Shown: positions 40,808 through 49,663 of the stretch, one piece after another | How the letters are laid out: each line of letters starts with the position of its first letter | How positions within the stretch are numbered: position 1 is the stretch's first letter | DNA from: Lysinimonas soli | GTDB lineage: Bacteria > Actinomycetota > Actinomycetes > Actinomycetales > Microbacteriaceae | Direction: 5' to 3' | DNA length: 64,000 nt | NCBI RefSeq assembly: GCF_042655435.1 | Contig: NZ_JBHSMG010000003.1 | Coordinates: 186,001-250,000, forward strand | Program-made: the position numbers and the translations under genes | Notes under the pieces: generated by a model | The model's database searches: none | Told to the model about the DNA's origin: nothing | The model's input: only the letters and a program-made list of their open reading frames with translations

Positions 40808-42981
40808 CGCAGCGCCCCGCGCCTGCGGGACGCGATGCGACGCATGACCTCGGTCTGCATGTCGGGCAGCGGAGCGCCGTCGGCGTCGCGGTCGTGCCGC
40901 ACCCAGACCCCGTCTTCGCCGAGCCACCACGACGAGGTCTGCTCGCTCATCGCCTCGTCGAGCAGGCCTTTCAGTTCGTCGAGGTGCTCCGGTCGCACGA
41001 TGCGCACGAGCGCCTCGACGCGGCGGTCGAGGTTGCGGTGCATCATGTCGGCGCTGCCGATGTAGACCTGCGGATCGCCGTCGTTGGCGAACCAGAAGAT
41101 GCGCGAGTGCTCCAGGTAGCGACCAAGGATGCTGCGCACCCGGATGTTGTCGCTGAGATCCTCGACGCCGGGCCGCAGCGAGCAGATGCCCCGCACGACG
41201 ATGTCGACGTGCACCCCGGCCTTGCTCGCCCGGTACAACGCGTCGATGATCGCCTCATCGACCATCGAGTTGACCTTGATCCGGACGCCACTGGGCTTAC
41301 CGGCCAGGGCGTTCTCGGTCTCGACCTCGATGCGCTTGAGCAGGCCCTTGCGCAGATGCAGGGGCGCGACCAGCAGGCGCTTGAACTTCTTCTCGATCGC
41401 GTAGCCCGAGAGCTCGTTGAACAGGCGCGTCAGGTCCTTGCCGACGACGTCATCCGCCGTGAGCAGGCCCAGGTCTTCGTAGATCCGGCTGGTCTTGGGG
41501 TTGTAGTTGCCGGTGCCGATGTGGCTGTAGTGCTTGAGCGTGCCGTTCTTGTCCTGCCGCACGACGAGCGCGAGTTTGCTGTGCGTCTTCAGACCGACCA
41601 GCCCGTAGACGACGTGCACGCCCGCCTTCTCGAGCTTGCGGGCCCACCCGATATTGGCCTGCTCGTCGAAGCGCGCCTTGATCTCGACCAGCGCCAGCAC
41701 GGCCTTGCCGGCCTCGGCGGCGTCGATCAGGGCCTCGACGATCGGGCTGTCACCGCTCGTGCGGTAGAGGGTCTGCTTGATGGCGAGCACGTTCGGATCG
41801 GCGGCCGCCTGCTCGAGGAACGCCTGCACGCTCGTCGCGAACGACTCGTACGGGTGGTGCAGCAGGATGTCGCCGCGATCGATCGACGCGAAGATGTCGG
41901 GTCGTTCGGTCGGCTCGACGGGCAGCAGGTTCACGCTGGTCGTCGGCACGTTGCGCGGGTACTTGAGCGAGGGCCGGTCGAGCTTGGTGATCTCGAACAG
42001 GCCGCCGAGGTCGAGCGGCGACGGGAGCCGGTAGACCTCCTGCTCGGTGATCTGCAGCTCGCTCATGAGCAGGCCGAGCGTGACGTCATCCATGTCGTCG
42101 CTGATCTCGAGACGGATCGGCGGACCGAAGCGGCGACGCAGCAGCTCCTTCTCGAGGGCCTGGATGAGGTTCTCGGTCTCGTCCTCCTCGACCTCGACGT
42201 CCTCGTTGCGCGTCACGCGGAACTCGTGGTGGGCGACGATCTCCATGCCGGGGAAGAGCTCGCCGAGGTGATTGGCGATGAGGTCTTCGAGGGGGATGTA
42301 GCGCAGCAGGCCGCGCGCGTCATCCGGGAGCTGCACGAAGCGCGGCAGGTTCTGCGGCACCTTGAGGCGCGCGAATTCCTCTTTTCCGGTCTTGGGGTTG
42401 CGCACCCGGATCGAGAGGTTGAGCGAAAGGCCCGAGATGTAAGGGAACGGATGCGCGGGGTCGACGGCGAGCGGCATCAGCACCGGGAAGATCTGCGCCG
42501 AGAAGATCTCGTCGCTGCGCTGCCGGTCCTTCTCGTCGAGGTCGCTCCAGCTCTCGATGTGGATGCCCGCCTCGTCGAGCGCGGGCTTGACGCGGTCGCG
42601 GAATGCGCGGGCGTGGCGGTCCTGCAGCTCGTGCGCCTTGGCGCTGATGTCGGCGAGCACATCGAGCGGTGCGCGGCCGACGTTGGTCGGCACGGCCAAC
42701 CCGGTCGCGATGCGACGCTTGAGGCCCGCAACCCTGACCATGAAGAACTCGTCGAGGTTGCTCGCGAAGATGGCGAGGAAGTTCGCGCGCTCCAGGAGCG
42801 GCAGGTGGTCGTCCTCGGCCAGTTCGAGCACGCGCTGATTGAACGAGAGCCAGCTCAGCTCGCGGTCGAGGAACCGGTCGTGGGGCAGGGTTCCGTCGTC
42901 GACGAGCACCGGCTCTGCTTCGTCGTCATCGAGCAGATCGGCCGCGATCGTGGCATCGCCGAGGGGGCTGTCGCTCTCCAT
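40804..42981 (-). CDS. ppk1: Polyphosphate kinase 1
   Basis: A 725-aa PPK1. The N-terminal domain has RELSWLSFNQRVLE and NLDEFFMVRVAG, and the phospholipase-D-like catalytic half has LKTHSKLALVVR, with the autophosphorylated His, and IGSADMMHRNLDRRVE with the second. It makes polyphosphate reversibly from ATP. A weak PHO-type repeat lies 23 bases upstream. Confidence 0.97.
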   Translation of the reverse strand: MESDSPLGDATIAADLLDDDEAEPVLVDDGTLPHDRFLDRELSWLSFNQRVLELAEDDHLPLLERANFLAIFASNLDEFFMVRVAGLKRRIATGLAVPTNVGRAPLDVLADISAKAHELQDRHARAFRDRVKPALDEAGIHIESWSDLDEKDRQRSDEIFSAQIFPVLMPLAVDPAHPFPYISGLSLNLSIRVRNPKTGKEEFARLKVPQNLPRFVQLPDDARGLLRYIPLEDLIANHLGELFPGMEIVAHHEFRVTRNEDVEVEEDETENLIQALEKELLRRRFGPPIRLEISDDMDDVTLGLLMSELQITEQEVYRLPSPLDLGGLFEITKLDRPSLKYPRNVPTTSVNLLPVEPTERPDIFASIDRGDILLHHPYESFATSVQAFLEQAAADPNVLAIKQTLYRTSGDSPIVEALIDAAEAGKAVLALVEIKARFDEQANIGWARKLEKAGVHVVYGLVGLKTHSKLALVVRQDKNGTLKHYSHIGTGNYNPKTSRIYEDLGLLTADDVVGKDLTRLFNELSGYAIEKKFKRLLVAPLHLRKGLLKRIEVETENALAGKPSGVRIKVNSMVDEAIIDALYRASKAGVHVDIVVRGICSLRPGVEDLSDNIRVRSILGRYLEHSRIFWFANDGDPQVYIGSADMMHRNLDRRVEALVRIVRPEHLDELKGLLDEAMSEQTSSWWLGEDGVWVRHDRDADGAPLPDMQTEVMRRIASRRRGALR

Positions 42982-43003
42982 CGATCCATCATGCCAGGGT
43001 GCG

Positions 43004-43021
43004 GGTTAACGGAAGGTGTCG
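43004..43021 (-). promoter_or_regulatory. Possible PHO-type box upstream of ppk1
   Basis: On the minus strand CGACACCTTCC is followed by GTTAACC, a weaker match to the repeat at pstS (shared ACCTTCCGTT.ACC). It stands 23 bases before the ppk1 start. Confidence 0.45.
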
Positions 43022-43060
43022 GGATCCGTGGCCCGGCGGCGCCCGTGCCGGCGCCGAGTG

Positions 43061-43744
43061 TCAGGTGACCGGCGCCAGCCGCTCCTCGTCGTCGTACACG
43101 TTGAAGCGGTAGCCCACGTTGCGCACCGTGCCGATGAGCGACTCGAGGTCGCCGAGCTTGGCGCGCAGCCGCCGCACGTGCACGTCGACCGTGCGGGTGC
43201 CGCCGAAGTAGTCGTAGCCCCAGACCTCGCTGAGCAGCTGCTCTCGGGTGAACACCCGGCTCGGGTGGGTGGCGAGGAAGCGCAGCAGCTCGAACTCCTT
43301 GAAGGTGAGGTCGAGCGGGCGACCGTGCACCTTCGCCGAATAGCTGGCCTCGTCGATGACGACGCCGGAGGCCTGGATCTTGGAGGCCGACTTCTCTTGG
43401 GCCAGGCGGCCGATCACGAGGCGGATGCGGGCATCCACCTCGGCGGGTCCAGCGGTCTCGAGCAGCACGTCGTCGACACCCCAGTCGGCCGACACGGCCG
43501 TGAGGCCGCCCTCGGTCAGCACGAGCACCAGGGGAACCGTCACGCCGGTGGTGTTGAGGATCTTGCACAATGACTTCGCGCTGGCCAGATCCTGCCGGGC
43601 ATCGACGAAGATGAGGTCGGCGGCGGGGGCGTTGATCAGCGACGCCGGTTCGGCCGGGATCGTGCGCACCCGATGACTCAGCAGACCGAGCGCGGGCAGA
43701 ACGTCGCCGTCGACTGCCGAGGTCAGGATCAACAGCTGCGCCAC
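43061..43744 (-). CDS. glnR: GlnR-type orphan response regulator
   Basis: A 227-aa OmpR-family protein. The N-terminal receiver lacks the acidic pair of typical receivers (MAQLLILTSAVDGDVLPALG), and shows LVLVLTEGGLTAVSADWGVDDVLL, the hallmark of actinobacterial GlnR. The C-terminal winged helix has LTFKEFELLRFLATHPSRVF and DVHVRRLRAKLG. GlnR controls nitrogen assimilation genes. GTG start with GGAGGA six bases upstream. No kinase gene is adjacent, as expected. Confidence 0.92.
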   Translation of the reverse strand: MAQLLILTSAVDGDVLPALGLLSHRVRTIPAEPASLINAPAADLIFVDARQDLASAKSLCKILNTTGVTVPLVLVLTEGGLTAVSADWGVDDVLLETAGPAEVDARIRLVIGRLAQEKSASKIQASGVVIDEASYSAKVHGRPLDLTFKEFELLRFLATHPSRVFTREQLLSEVWGYDYFGGTRTVDVHVRRLRAKLGDLESLIGTVRNVGYRFNVYDDEERLAPVT

Positions 43745-43834
43745 GCGAGTCCTCCAAAACGCCTACCGCACAGTGTAACGACGGAATCCACACCCCCTTT
43801 CTCCCGACCGGCGGGCGGGTGCGTGCGGGATACC

Positions 43835-44095
43835 ATGGGCCTCATGGCCTGGCAGGTGCGCAGCGTGATCCCCGTCTGGGTGGTCGCGCTGGCGGGCGCC
43901 GTCGCCGTGGGGCTGTTCGCGGCCTCCGCCTCGCTGAGCTGGCTGCCCGTCGTGCTCGCCGTCTCGGTGTTGCTCGCCGCTGCGATCCAGCTGGCGCTGC
44001 AGCGCAAAGAGGGCTTCGTCACCCGGATGATGGCGAGCGTCGGGGGTGCCCTGGTGATCCTCGCGGTCGCCACCGGCATCCTCGCCCTGGTGTGA
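43835..44095 (+). CDS. Small membrane protein
   Basis: An 86-aa protein with three hydrophobic helices (IPVWVVALAGAVAVGLFAA; LPVVLAVSVLLAAAIQLAL; ASVGGALVILAVATGILAL). The ATG at 43835 follows GCGGGA; the in-frame ATG at 43844 is an alternative. Conserved next to the nitrobindin/YgfZ genes in related bacteria by my recollection; function unknown. Confidence 0.7.
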   Translation: MGLMAWQVRSVIPVWVVALAGAVAVGLFAASASLSWLPVVLAVSVLLAAAIQLALQRKEGFVTRMMASVGGALVILAVATGILALV

Positions 44096-44151
44096 GATTC
44101 CGCGCCGTCGAGGCCCCCGCCGAGGCGCGGGCCGGTCGATAGACTGATGGC

Positions 44152-44262
44152 ATGATCCTCGCGCTCGAAGTCTTCTTCATCGGCCTGCTGGTGCTGGCCG
44201 GCCTCGCGATCGCCTTCGTGTCCGTCACGGTGCTGTACAACCTGTTCCGCGGCCAGTCCTGA
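44152..44262 (+). CDS. 36-aa single-helix membrane protein
   Basis: Translation MILALEVFFIGLLVLAGLAI, then AFVSVTVLYNLFRGQS. One clean membrane helix with a short positive tail. Codon use is coherent and it lies in tandem between two conserved genes. The frame is short, so the call rests on the strongly membrane-like composition and position. Confidence 0.6.
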   Translation: MILALEVFFIGLLVLAGLAIAFVSVTVLYNLFRGQS

Positions 44263-44282
44263 CGCCTCACGTTCGCACGCCC

Positions 44283-44918
44283 ATGTTCGAACTCGACACC
44301 ACGCTGCCGGCCGAGATCGTGCCGCTGTCGTGGCTGCTCGGAATCTGGGAGGGCAGCGGGATCGTCGCGTACAAGGTCGGCGACGAGACCCGCGAGTACG
44401 AGTTCGGCCAGCGTGTCGCCTTCACCCAGGACGGCACGCCGCACGTGCAGTACTCCTCGTCGACGTGGCTGTTCGCCGACCCCGAGGGGGACGCGGCCCC
44501 GGATGACGCGCTCGCCCCGGTGCCGACGCCGCTGTTCTCCGAGATCGGGTACTGGCGGCTGGCCCGTCCGCTGGGCGACGCCGACGCCGGGCCGGGGATG
44601 CTGCCGGGCCTCGGCGAGCCGGTGTTCACGACGGCCGACGAGGTGGAGTCGCTGCGCACCGCCGACGGCGCCTTCGAGCTCGAGGTGTCGATCATCCATC
44701 CGGGTGGGGTCAGCGAGCTCTACCTCGGCGAGGTGAAGGGCCCCCGCATCGACCTGGCGACGGACGCCGTGGTGCGCACCGCGAGCGCCAAGGAGTACGC
44801 AGCGGCGACCCGGCTCTACGGGCTCGTCGACGACCACCTGCTCTGGGCCTGGGACATCGCCGCCCTCGGCCAGGAACTGCGCACGCACGCCTCGGGACGG
44901 CTGGCCCGCATTGAGTGA
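44283..44918 (+). CDS. Nitrobindin-like heme-binding protein (FABP-like beta barrel)
   Basis: A 211-aa beta-barrel protein with the family motif LLGIWEGSG at about residue 18-26 and C-terminal IKGPR-like EVKGPRIDLATD. The mycobacterial homologs bind heme and act on reactive nitrogen species. It overlaps the following ygfZ-like gene by eight bases. A Gly/Asp-rich insert in the middle is variable in the family. Confidence 0.85.
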   Translation: MFELDTTLPAEIVPLSWLLGIWEGSGIVAYKVGDETREYEFGQRVAFTQDGTPHVQYSSSTWLFADPEGDAAPDDALAPVPTPLFSEIGYWRLARPLGDADAGPGMLPGLGEPVFTTADEVESLRTADGAFELEVSIIHPGGVSELYLGEVKGPRIDLATDAVVRTASAKEYAAATRLYGLVDDHLLWAWDIAALGQELRTHASGRLARIE

Positions 44919-45993
44919 CTTCGTCGATCCGTTCACGCTGCGGGAGGGTGCCGTCGGCACCCCGCCGCGGCACTACGGCAATCCGCTCGGCGAACAGCGC
45001 GAGCTGGCGGCGGGGCGGGCCATCGTCGACCTGTCGGATCGCGACATCCTCTCGGTCACCGGCCCCGATCGGCTGAGCTGGCTCGACTCGCTCACCTCGC
45101 AGCGGCTGGCCGGCCTCGCGCCGGGCCACTCGGCCGAGACCCTGCTGCTCGACCCGAGCGGCCGGGTCGAGTACGCCGCGCGCGTGCTCGACGACGGCGA
45201 GACCACCTGGCTTCTGCTGGATGCCGGCACCGGTGCCGGGTTCCTCGCCTTCCTGTCCCGGATGCGTTTCACGCTGCGCGTCGAGGTGCTCGACCGCTCG
45301 CAGGAGTTCGCCACCATCGGCACGCTCGGCGAGGCCCCGGCGGCGACCGCGGTGCGCAACGGCATCCCCCTGGTGTGGCACGACCCGTGGCGTGAGATCG
45401 TGGCCGGCGGATTCCAGTACTCGGCGGTCCCGGTGCATCCGGGGGAGGATTGGAACTACTCGGAGGCGCTGGTCGAGAGGTCGCGCCTCGACGAGCTGGG
45501 CGTCCTGCCCGCCGCGGGGACGCTCGCCCTGGAGGCGCTGCGCATCGCGGCCTGGCGCCCGCGCGCCGCGACCGAGGTCGATGCCACGACGATCCCGCAC
45601 GAGCTCGACTGGCTGCGCTCCGCGGTGCACCTGAGCAAGGGCTGCTATCGCGGGCAGGAGACGGTGGCCAAGGTGCACAATCTCGGGCACCCGCCGCGCC
45701 GTCTCGTGCTGCTGCACCTCGACGGCTCGGAGGGCGTGCTGCCCGCCGCCGACGACGAGGTGCTGCTCGCGGATGCCGTGGTGGGCCGGGTCACGGCGAC
45801 CGCCCTGCATCACGAGCTCGGTCCGATCGCGCTCGCCGTCGTGAAGCGCTCGGCCGACCCGCAGGCGGCGCTCGCCGTCCGGAGCGCCGAGGGCGCCGTG
45901 CTGGCCGCGGCCCAGCAGGTGATCGTGCCGCCAGATGCCGGGGCCGAGGCGAACGTCCCGCGTATCCCGCGGGTCGGCTCGACCCGGCGCTGA
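44911..45993 (+). CDS. ygfZ: YgfZ/GcvT-domain folate-binding protein
   Basis: A 360-aa protein with the YgfZ signature KGCYRGQE near residue 240 and IPHELDWL before it. YgfZ proteins help Fe-S cluster assembly or repair with tetrahydrofolate. The likely start is TTG at 44911, overlapping the nitrobindin stop. The nitrobindin-YgfZ pair is usual in actinobacteria. Confidence 0.88.
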   Translation: MSDFVDPFTLREGAVGTPPRHYGNPLGEQRELAAGRAIVDLSDRDILSVTGPDRLSWLDSLTSQRLAGLAPGHSAETLLLDPSGRVEYAARVLDDGETTWLLLDAGTGAGFLAFLSRMRFTLRVEVLDRSQEFATIGTLGEAPAATAVRNGIPLVWHDPWREIVAGGFQYSAVPVHPGEDWNYSEALVERSRLDELGVLPAAGTLALEALRIAAWRPRAATEVDATTIPHELDWLRSAVHLSKGCYRGQETVAKVHNLGHPPRRLVLLHLDGSEGVLPAADDEVLLADAVVGRVTATALHHELGPIALAVVKRSADPQAALAVRSAEGAVLAAAQQVIVPPDAGAEANVPRIPRVGSTRR

Positions 45994-46007
45994 GCAGAGC
46001 ACCCCTG

Positions 46008-47123
46008 ATGACCGAGGGCTCGACAGCCGCGCAGCTGCGTCGGCTGGAGCGTCGAGTGCGGCGGCAGCTGGACGTCCGCATGGCCGGACAGCGCGTCTGG
46101 CATTCCCTCCCGGCGATCGTGCAGATCCTGGTCGCCGTCGCGGCCGCGTACTCGATCGCGCACTGGGGGATCGGGCACACCGTGCCGATCCTCGCCATCA
46201 CCGTCACGATCAACACGCTGGGCTTCTCGCGGGACGCCCGGCCGCGTCGGGTCGCCGAGTCGCTGCTGGGCATCCTGCTGGGGGTCGCACTGAGCGACGG
46301 CCTGTCGATCGTCTTCGGCAAGGGACTGTGGCAGCTGCTGGTCGTGCTGCTCGTGGTCTTCGTCGTCGGGCGCGCGGTCTCGTCGAACGTGGCCTTCGCC
46401 GTCGCGGCCGCCGTGCCGTCGGCGCTCGTGGTCCTGTTGCCGACGCCCGTCGGCGGGCCGTTCGGTCGCACCCTCGACGCCGCGATCGGCGGCACCGTCG
46501 CGCTGCTGGCGACGGCTCTCATCCCGCGCGATCCGCGGCGGGCGGAGCTGCGCGACGGACGCACCCTGTTCTCGATCCTGCACGAGTCGATGGGGTCGAT
46601 CGTCGAGAGCCTGGCCGATGCGGACGAGGCCGCGGGCGACCTGGCCCTGACCCGCCTGCGCCGCACCCAGCCCCTCGTCGACGACTGGACGAAGTCGCTC
46701 GACACCGCGCTCGCGGTCGCTCGCATCTCGCCGTTCCTGCGCCACCAGCTGCCCGAGCTGCGCCGGCACGTGCTCGCCCTCACCGCCGGCGACCTCGCGT
46801 CGCGTCACCTGCGCACTCTGGCTCGTCGCGTCGAATACCTGGTGCGAGACGGCCGGCCGCGACCGGCACTCGCCGGCGTGGTCGGCGAGATCGCCACCGC
46901 GGTCGGGCTGCTCGGGCAGGAACTCGACGACCTGCAGGTCGCCGGGCAGGCGCGGTCGCTGCTCGCCGACCTCACGCGCCGGCTCGACCCCGCGGTGGTG
47001 GTCCCGGATGCCGCGATCACCGACGCCGCGATCGTGCTGATGCTGCGCCCCCTCGTCATCGACCTGCTGATCGGCACGGGCATGGACCCGGCCGCGGCGC
47101 GGGCGCTGCTGCCTCCGGTCTGA
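46008..47123 (+). CDS. FUSC/aromatic acid exporter-like membrane protein
   Basis: A 371-aa protein. The first half has about five to six hydrophobic segments (for example LLVVLLVVFVVGRAVSSNVA) and the second half is helical and soluble, the layout of FUSC or ArAE family exporters. The basic N-terminus is cytosolic. It follows ygfZ by 14 bases. Substrate unknown. Confidence 0.75.
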   Translation: MTEGSTAAQLRRLERRVRRQLDVRMAGQRVWHSLPAIVQILVAVAAAYSIAHWGIGHTVPILAITVTINTLGFSRDARPRRVAESLLGILLGVALSDGLSIVFGKGLWQLLVVLLVVFVVGRAVSSNVAFAVAAAVPSALVVLLPTPVGGPFGRTLDAAIGGTVALLATALIPRDPRRAELRDGRTLFSILHESMGSIVESLADADEAAGDLALTRLRRTQPLVDDWTKSLDTALAVARISPFLRHQLPELRRHVLALTAGDLASRHLRTLARRVEYLVRDGRPRPALAGVVGEIATAVGLLGQELDDLQVAGQARSLLADLTRRLDPAVVVPDAAITDAAIVLMLRPLVIDLLIGTGMDPAAARALLPPV

Positions 47124-47142
47124 GCGCTGGTCTGCGGCGGGG

Positions 47143-47928
47143 CTACGGGGCGACCGAGCTCCAGTCGAGCGTGAGCTCGCCGAGTCGCCAGCGCGCGCGG
47201 CCGTCGCGCACCGGCCAGCCGGAGGCGCGCAGATCGCCGATGGCCGCGATCCACCTCTGCGTCGGGCCGTAGACCGCAAGGGGTGCGTGCACCGCCCACA
47301 GCCGGTCGAGCTCGACGAGCAGTTCGTGAATGCGCTCGCCGGGGACGTTGCGGTGGATCAGCGCCTTCGGCAGGCGCTCCGCGACGATCGACGGGCGTTC
47401 GAGTCCGGCGAGCCGGAGCGAGATCGTGAAGGTGCGCGGTCCCTCCGAGCCGAGAGCGATCCAACTCGCGACGCGGCCGATCTCGTTGCAGGTGCCTTCG
47501 ACGAGCACCCCATCCGGTTGCAGGCGCGCGGTCATGGTCGCCCACGCCTCGGCAACCTCGCTCTCGTCGTACTGCCTCAGGACGTTGAGCGCCCGGATGA
47601 CCGTCGGCCGGCGGCCCTCGGGGGTGGGCACCTCGAAGCCGCCGAGCCGGAAGGTCACGCCGTCGCGGGCGGCTTCCGAGGCGATCCGCACTCGCTCGGG
47701 ATCGATCTCGATTCCGACGACCTCGACGTCGGGCCGGATCGCGGCCAGCCGATCGCGCAGCTCGAGCGTCGTCGTCGCCGACGCCCCGTAGCCGAGATCG
47801 ACGACGAGCAGATCGACGGCGCCGCGCAGCACGGGGAGCGTCGCGATCCAGCGGTCGATGCGTCGCAGCCGGTTGACCCCGGTGGTGCCGCGCGTGATGC
47901 GGCCGCGCGGAGCGCTCGGGCGCCCCAT
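47143..47928 (-). CDS. SAM-dependent class I methyltransferase-like protein
   Basis: A 261-aa protein. The glycine-rich motif I is DLLVVDLGYGASATTTLEL, followed by the acidic VVGIEIDPERVRIA, as in class I methyltransferases. The basic N-terminus (PRGRITRGTTGVNRLRR) is conserved in this group. No substrate motif was found. Converges with the FUSC-like gene. Confidence 0.8.
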   Translation of the reverse strand: MGRPSAPRGRITRGTTGVNRLRRIDRWIATLPVLRGAVDLLVVDLGYGASATTTLELRDRLAAIRPDVEVVGIEIDPERVRIASEAARDGVTFRLGGFEVPTPEGRRPTVIRALNVLRQYDESEVAEAWATMTARLQPDGVLVEGTCNEIGRVASWIALGSEGPRTFTISLRLAGLERPSIVAERLPKALIHRNVPGERIHELLVELDRLWAVHAPLAVYGPTQRWIAAIGDLRASGWPVRDGRARWRLGELTLDWSSVAP

Positions 47929-48078
47929 CAGGCGCCGACCGCCTCGGTCGCGCGCCGTGCGAGGGCGTGTGCGAGCACAACGCGATCGGCCATGTGGACA
48001 TTCTCCCCGGGCGGCGGGGGAACGGGCGGCGGCCGGGCTCGGTCGTGAGCGGTGAAACCCGCTGGATAGGCTTGAGGC

Positions 48079-48822
48079 ATGACCCACACGCTCATCCTGC
48101 TGCGCCACGGCAACTCGGAATGGAACACCAAGAACCTCTTCACGGGGTGGGTGGATGTCGACCTCAGCGAGCAGGGACGTCTCGAGGCCAAGCGGGCCGG
48201 TCAGCTGATCGCGGCGGCGGGCCTGCTGCCCGACGTCCAGTACACCTCGGTGCTCAAGCGGGCCATCCACACCGCCGACATCGCCCTCGCGGAGGCCGAT
48301 CTGGACTGGATCGACGTCAAGCGCAGCTGGCGGCTCAACGAGCGCCACTACGGCGCCCTGCAGGGCAAGGACAAGGCCCAGACCCTCGCCGAGTTCGGCG
48401 AGGAGCAGTTCATGACCTGGCGCCGCAGCTTCGACGTGCCGCCACCCCCGCTGTCCGATGACAGCGAGTTCTCGCAGGCGCACGATCGCCGCTACGCCCA
48501 CATCGACGGCGAGTTGCCGCGCACCGAGTCGCTCAAGCTCGTGATCGACCGGATGCTGCCGTACTGGCACTCCGACATCACGGTGGATCTCGCGGCCGGC
48601 AAGACCGTGCTGGTCACCGCGCACGGCAACTCGCTGCGGGCACTCGTGAAGCACCTCGACGGCATCTCGGATGCCGACATCGCCGAGCTGAACATCCCGA
48701 CCGGCATCCCGCTGGTCTACGACCTCGACGAGTCGTTCATGCCGACCGGCCCGGGCCGCTACCTCGACCCCGAGGCTGCGGCGGCCGGCGCGGCGGCGGT
48801 GGCGAGCCAGGGCAAGAAGTAG
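48079..48822 (+). CDS. gpmA: 2,3-bisphosphoglycerate-dependent phosphoglycerate mutase
   Basis: A 247-aa glycolytic mutase. LLRHGNSEWN holds the phospho-acceptor His, WRLNERHYGALQG the catalytic Glu, and TAHGNSLRALVKH the second His. Located upstream of the phoU/senX3/regX3 set, as in many actinobacteria. Confidence 0.97.
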   Translation: MTHTLILLRHGNSEWNTKNLFTGWVDVDLSEQGRLEAKRAGQLIAAAGLLPDVQYTSVLKRAIHTADIALAEADLDWIDVKRSWRLNERHYGALQGKDKAQTLAEFGEEQFMTWRRSFDVPPPPLSDDSEFSQAHDRRYAHIDGELPRTESLKLVIDRMLPYWHSDITVDLAAGKTVLVTAHGNSLRALVKHLDGISDADIAELNIPTGIPLVYDLDESFMPTGPGRYLDPEAAAAGAAAVASQGKK

Positions 48823-48845
48823 CGCGCCGGCGACCCGCGAGGGCG

Positions 48846-49499
48846 CTACGCGTCGAGCGGCACCCAGTCGCCGGTCGCGAGGTACTGCACCTTCTTCGAG
48901 ATCGACACCGCATGGTCGGCGAAGCGCTCGTGGTAGCGCGAGGCGAGCGTGGCATCCACCGTGTCGACGGCCGCGCCCTTCCAGGTCTCGCCGAGCACCT
49001 TGTCGAAGACGCTGAGGTGCAGCGCGTCGACCTTGTCGTCTTCGTTGCGGATCTGCTCGGCGATCTCGACGTCTTCGGTGCGCAGAAGCTCGGTGAGCTT
49101 GCGGGCGATCTCGACATCGAGGGCGCCCATGTCACGGAAGGTGCCGCGCAGCCCCTTGGGCACGACCTTCTCGGGGAAGCGGTAGCGCGCCAGCTGCGCG
49201 ATGTGCTCGGACATGTCGCCCATGCGCTCGAGGGACGCACTGATGCGCAGAGCGCTCACGACGATGCGCAGATCGCGCGCGACCGGCTGCTGGCGGGCCA
49301 GGATCTGGATCGCCAGCTCGTCGAGCTCCGCGGCGAGCGCGTCGATCTTGTCGTCGTCGGCGATGACCGTCTCGGCCAGGGCGACGTTCGATTCGTTGAA
49401 GGCCTGGGTCGCGCGCTCGATCGAGTCGGCGACGAGGGTGGAGATCTCGACCAGACGGTCCTGAACCTCTCGCAGCTCCTGCTGGAACACCTCGCGCAT
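48846..49499 (-). CDS. phoU: Phosphate signalling protein PhoU
   Basis: A 217-aa two-repeat helical protein with the PhoU patterns VIADDDKIDALAAELDE and IRNEDDKVDALHLSVFD, and SASLERMGDMSEHIAQLAR. It links Pst to the SenX3 kinase. ATG with GAGAGGA five bases upstream. Divergent from senX3, with a PHO-type repeat between. Confidence 0.95.
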   Translation of the reverse strand: MREVFQQELREVQDRLVEISTLVADSIERATQAFNESNVALAETVIADDDKIDALAAELDELAIQILARQQPVARDLRIVVSALRISASLERMGDMSEHIAQLARYRFPEKVVPKGLRGTFRDMGALDVEIARKLTELLRTEDVEIAEQIRNEDDKVDALHLSVFDKVLGETWKGAAVDTVDATLASRYHERFADHAVSISKKVQYLATGDWVPLDA

Positions 49500-49562
49500 G
49501 ACAATCCTCTCGCTGGCGGGCACGTTGAGACGCCCCGCTTCCTGGCCACGCTGCACCGTTCA

Positions 49563-49580
49563 GATGAACGAATGGTGACC
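49563..49580 (-). promoter_or_regulatory. PHO-type direct repeat upstream of phoU
   Basis: On the minus strand GGTCACCATTC is followed by GTTCATC, in the same 11-bp register as the pstS box, 64 bases before the phoU start. It may also govern the divergent senX3-regX3. Confidence 0.6.
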
Positions 49581-49663
49581 TGAGCCTGAACTTCAGCCGA
49601 AGCCGCTCGCATTCGGCGAGATCCCGTCGAGCCGAGCAACCCGGTGCGGCCTAATCTAGTCCC

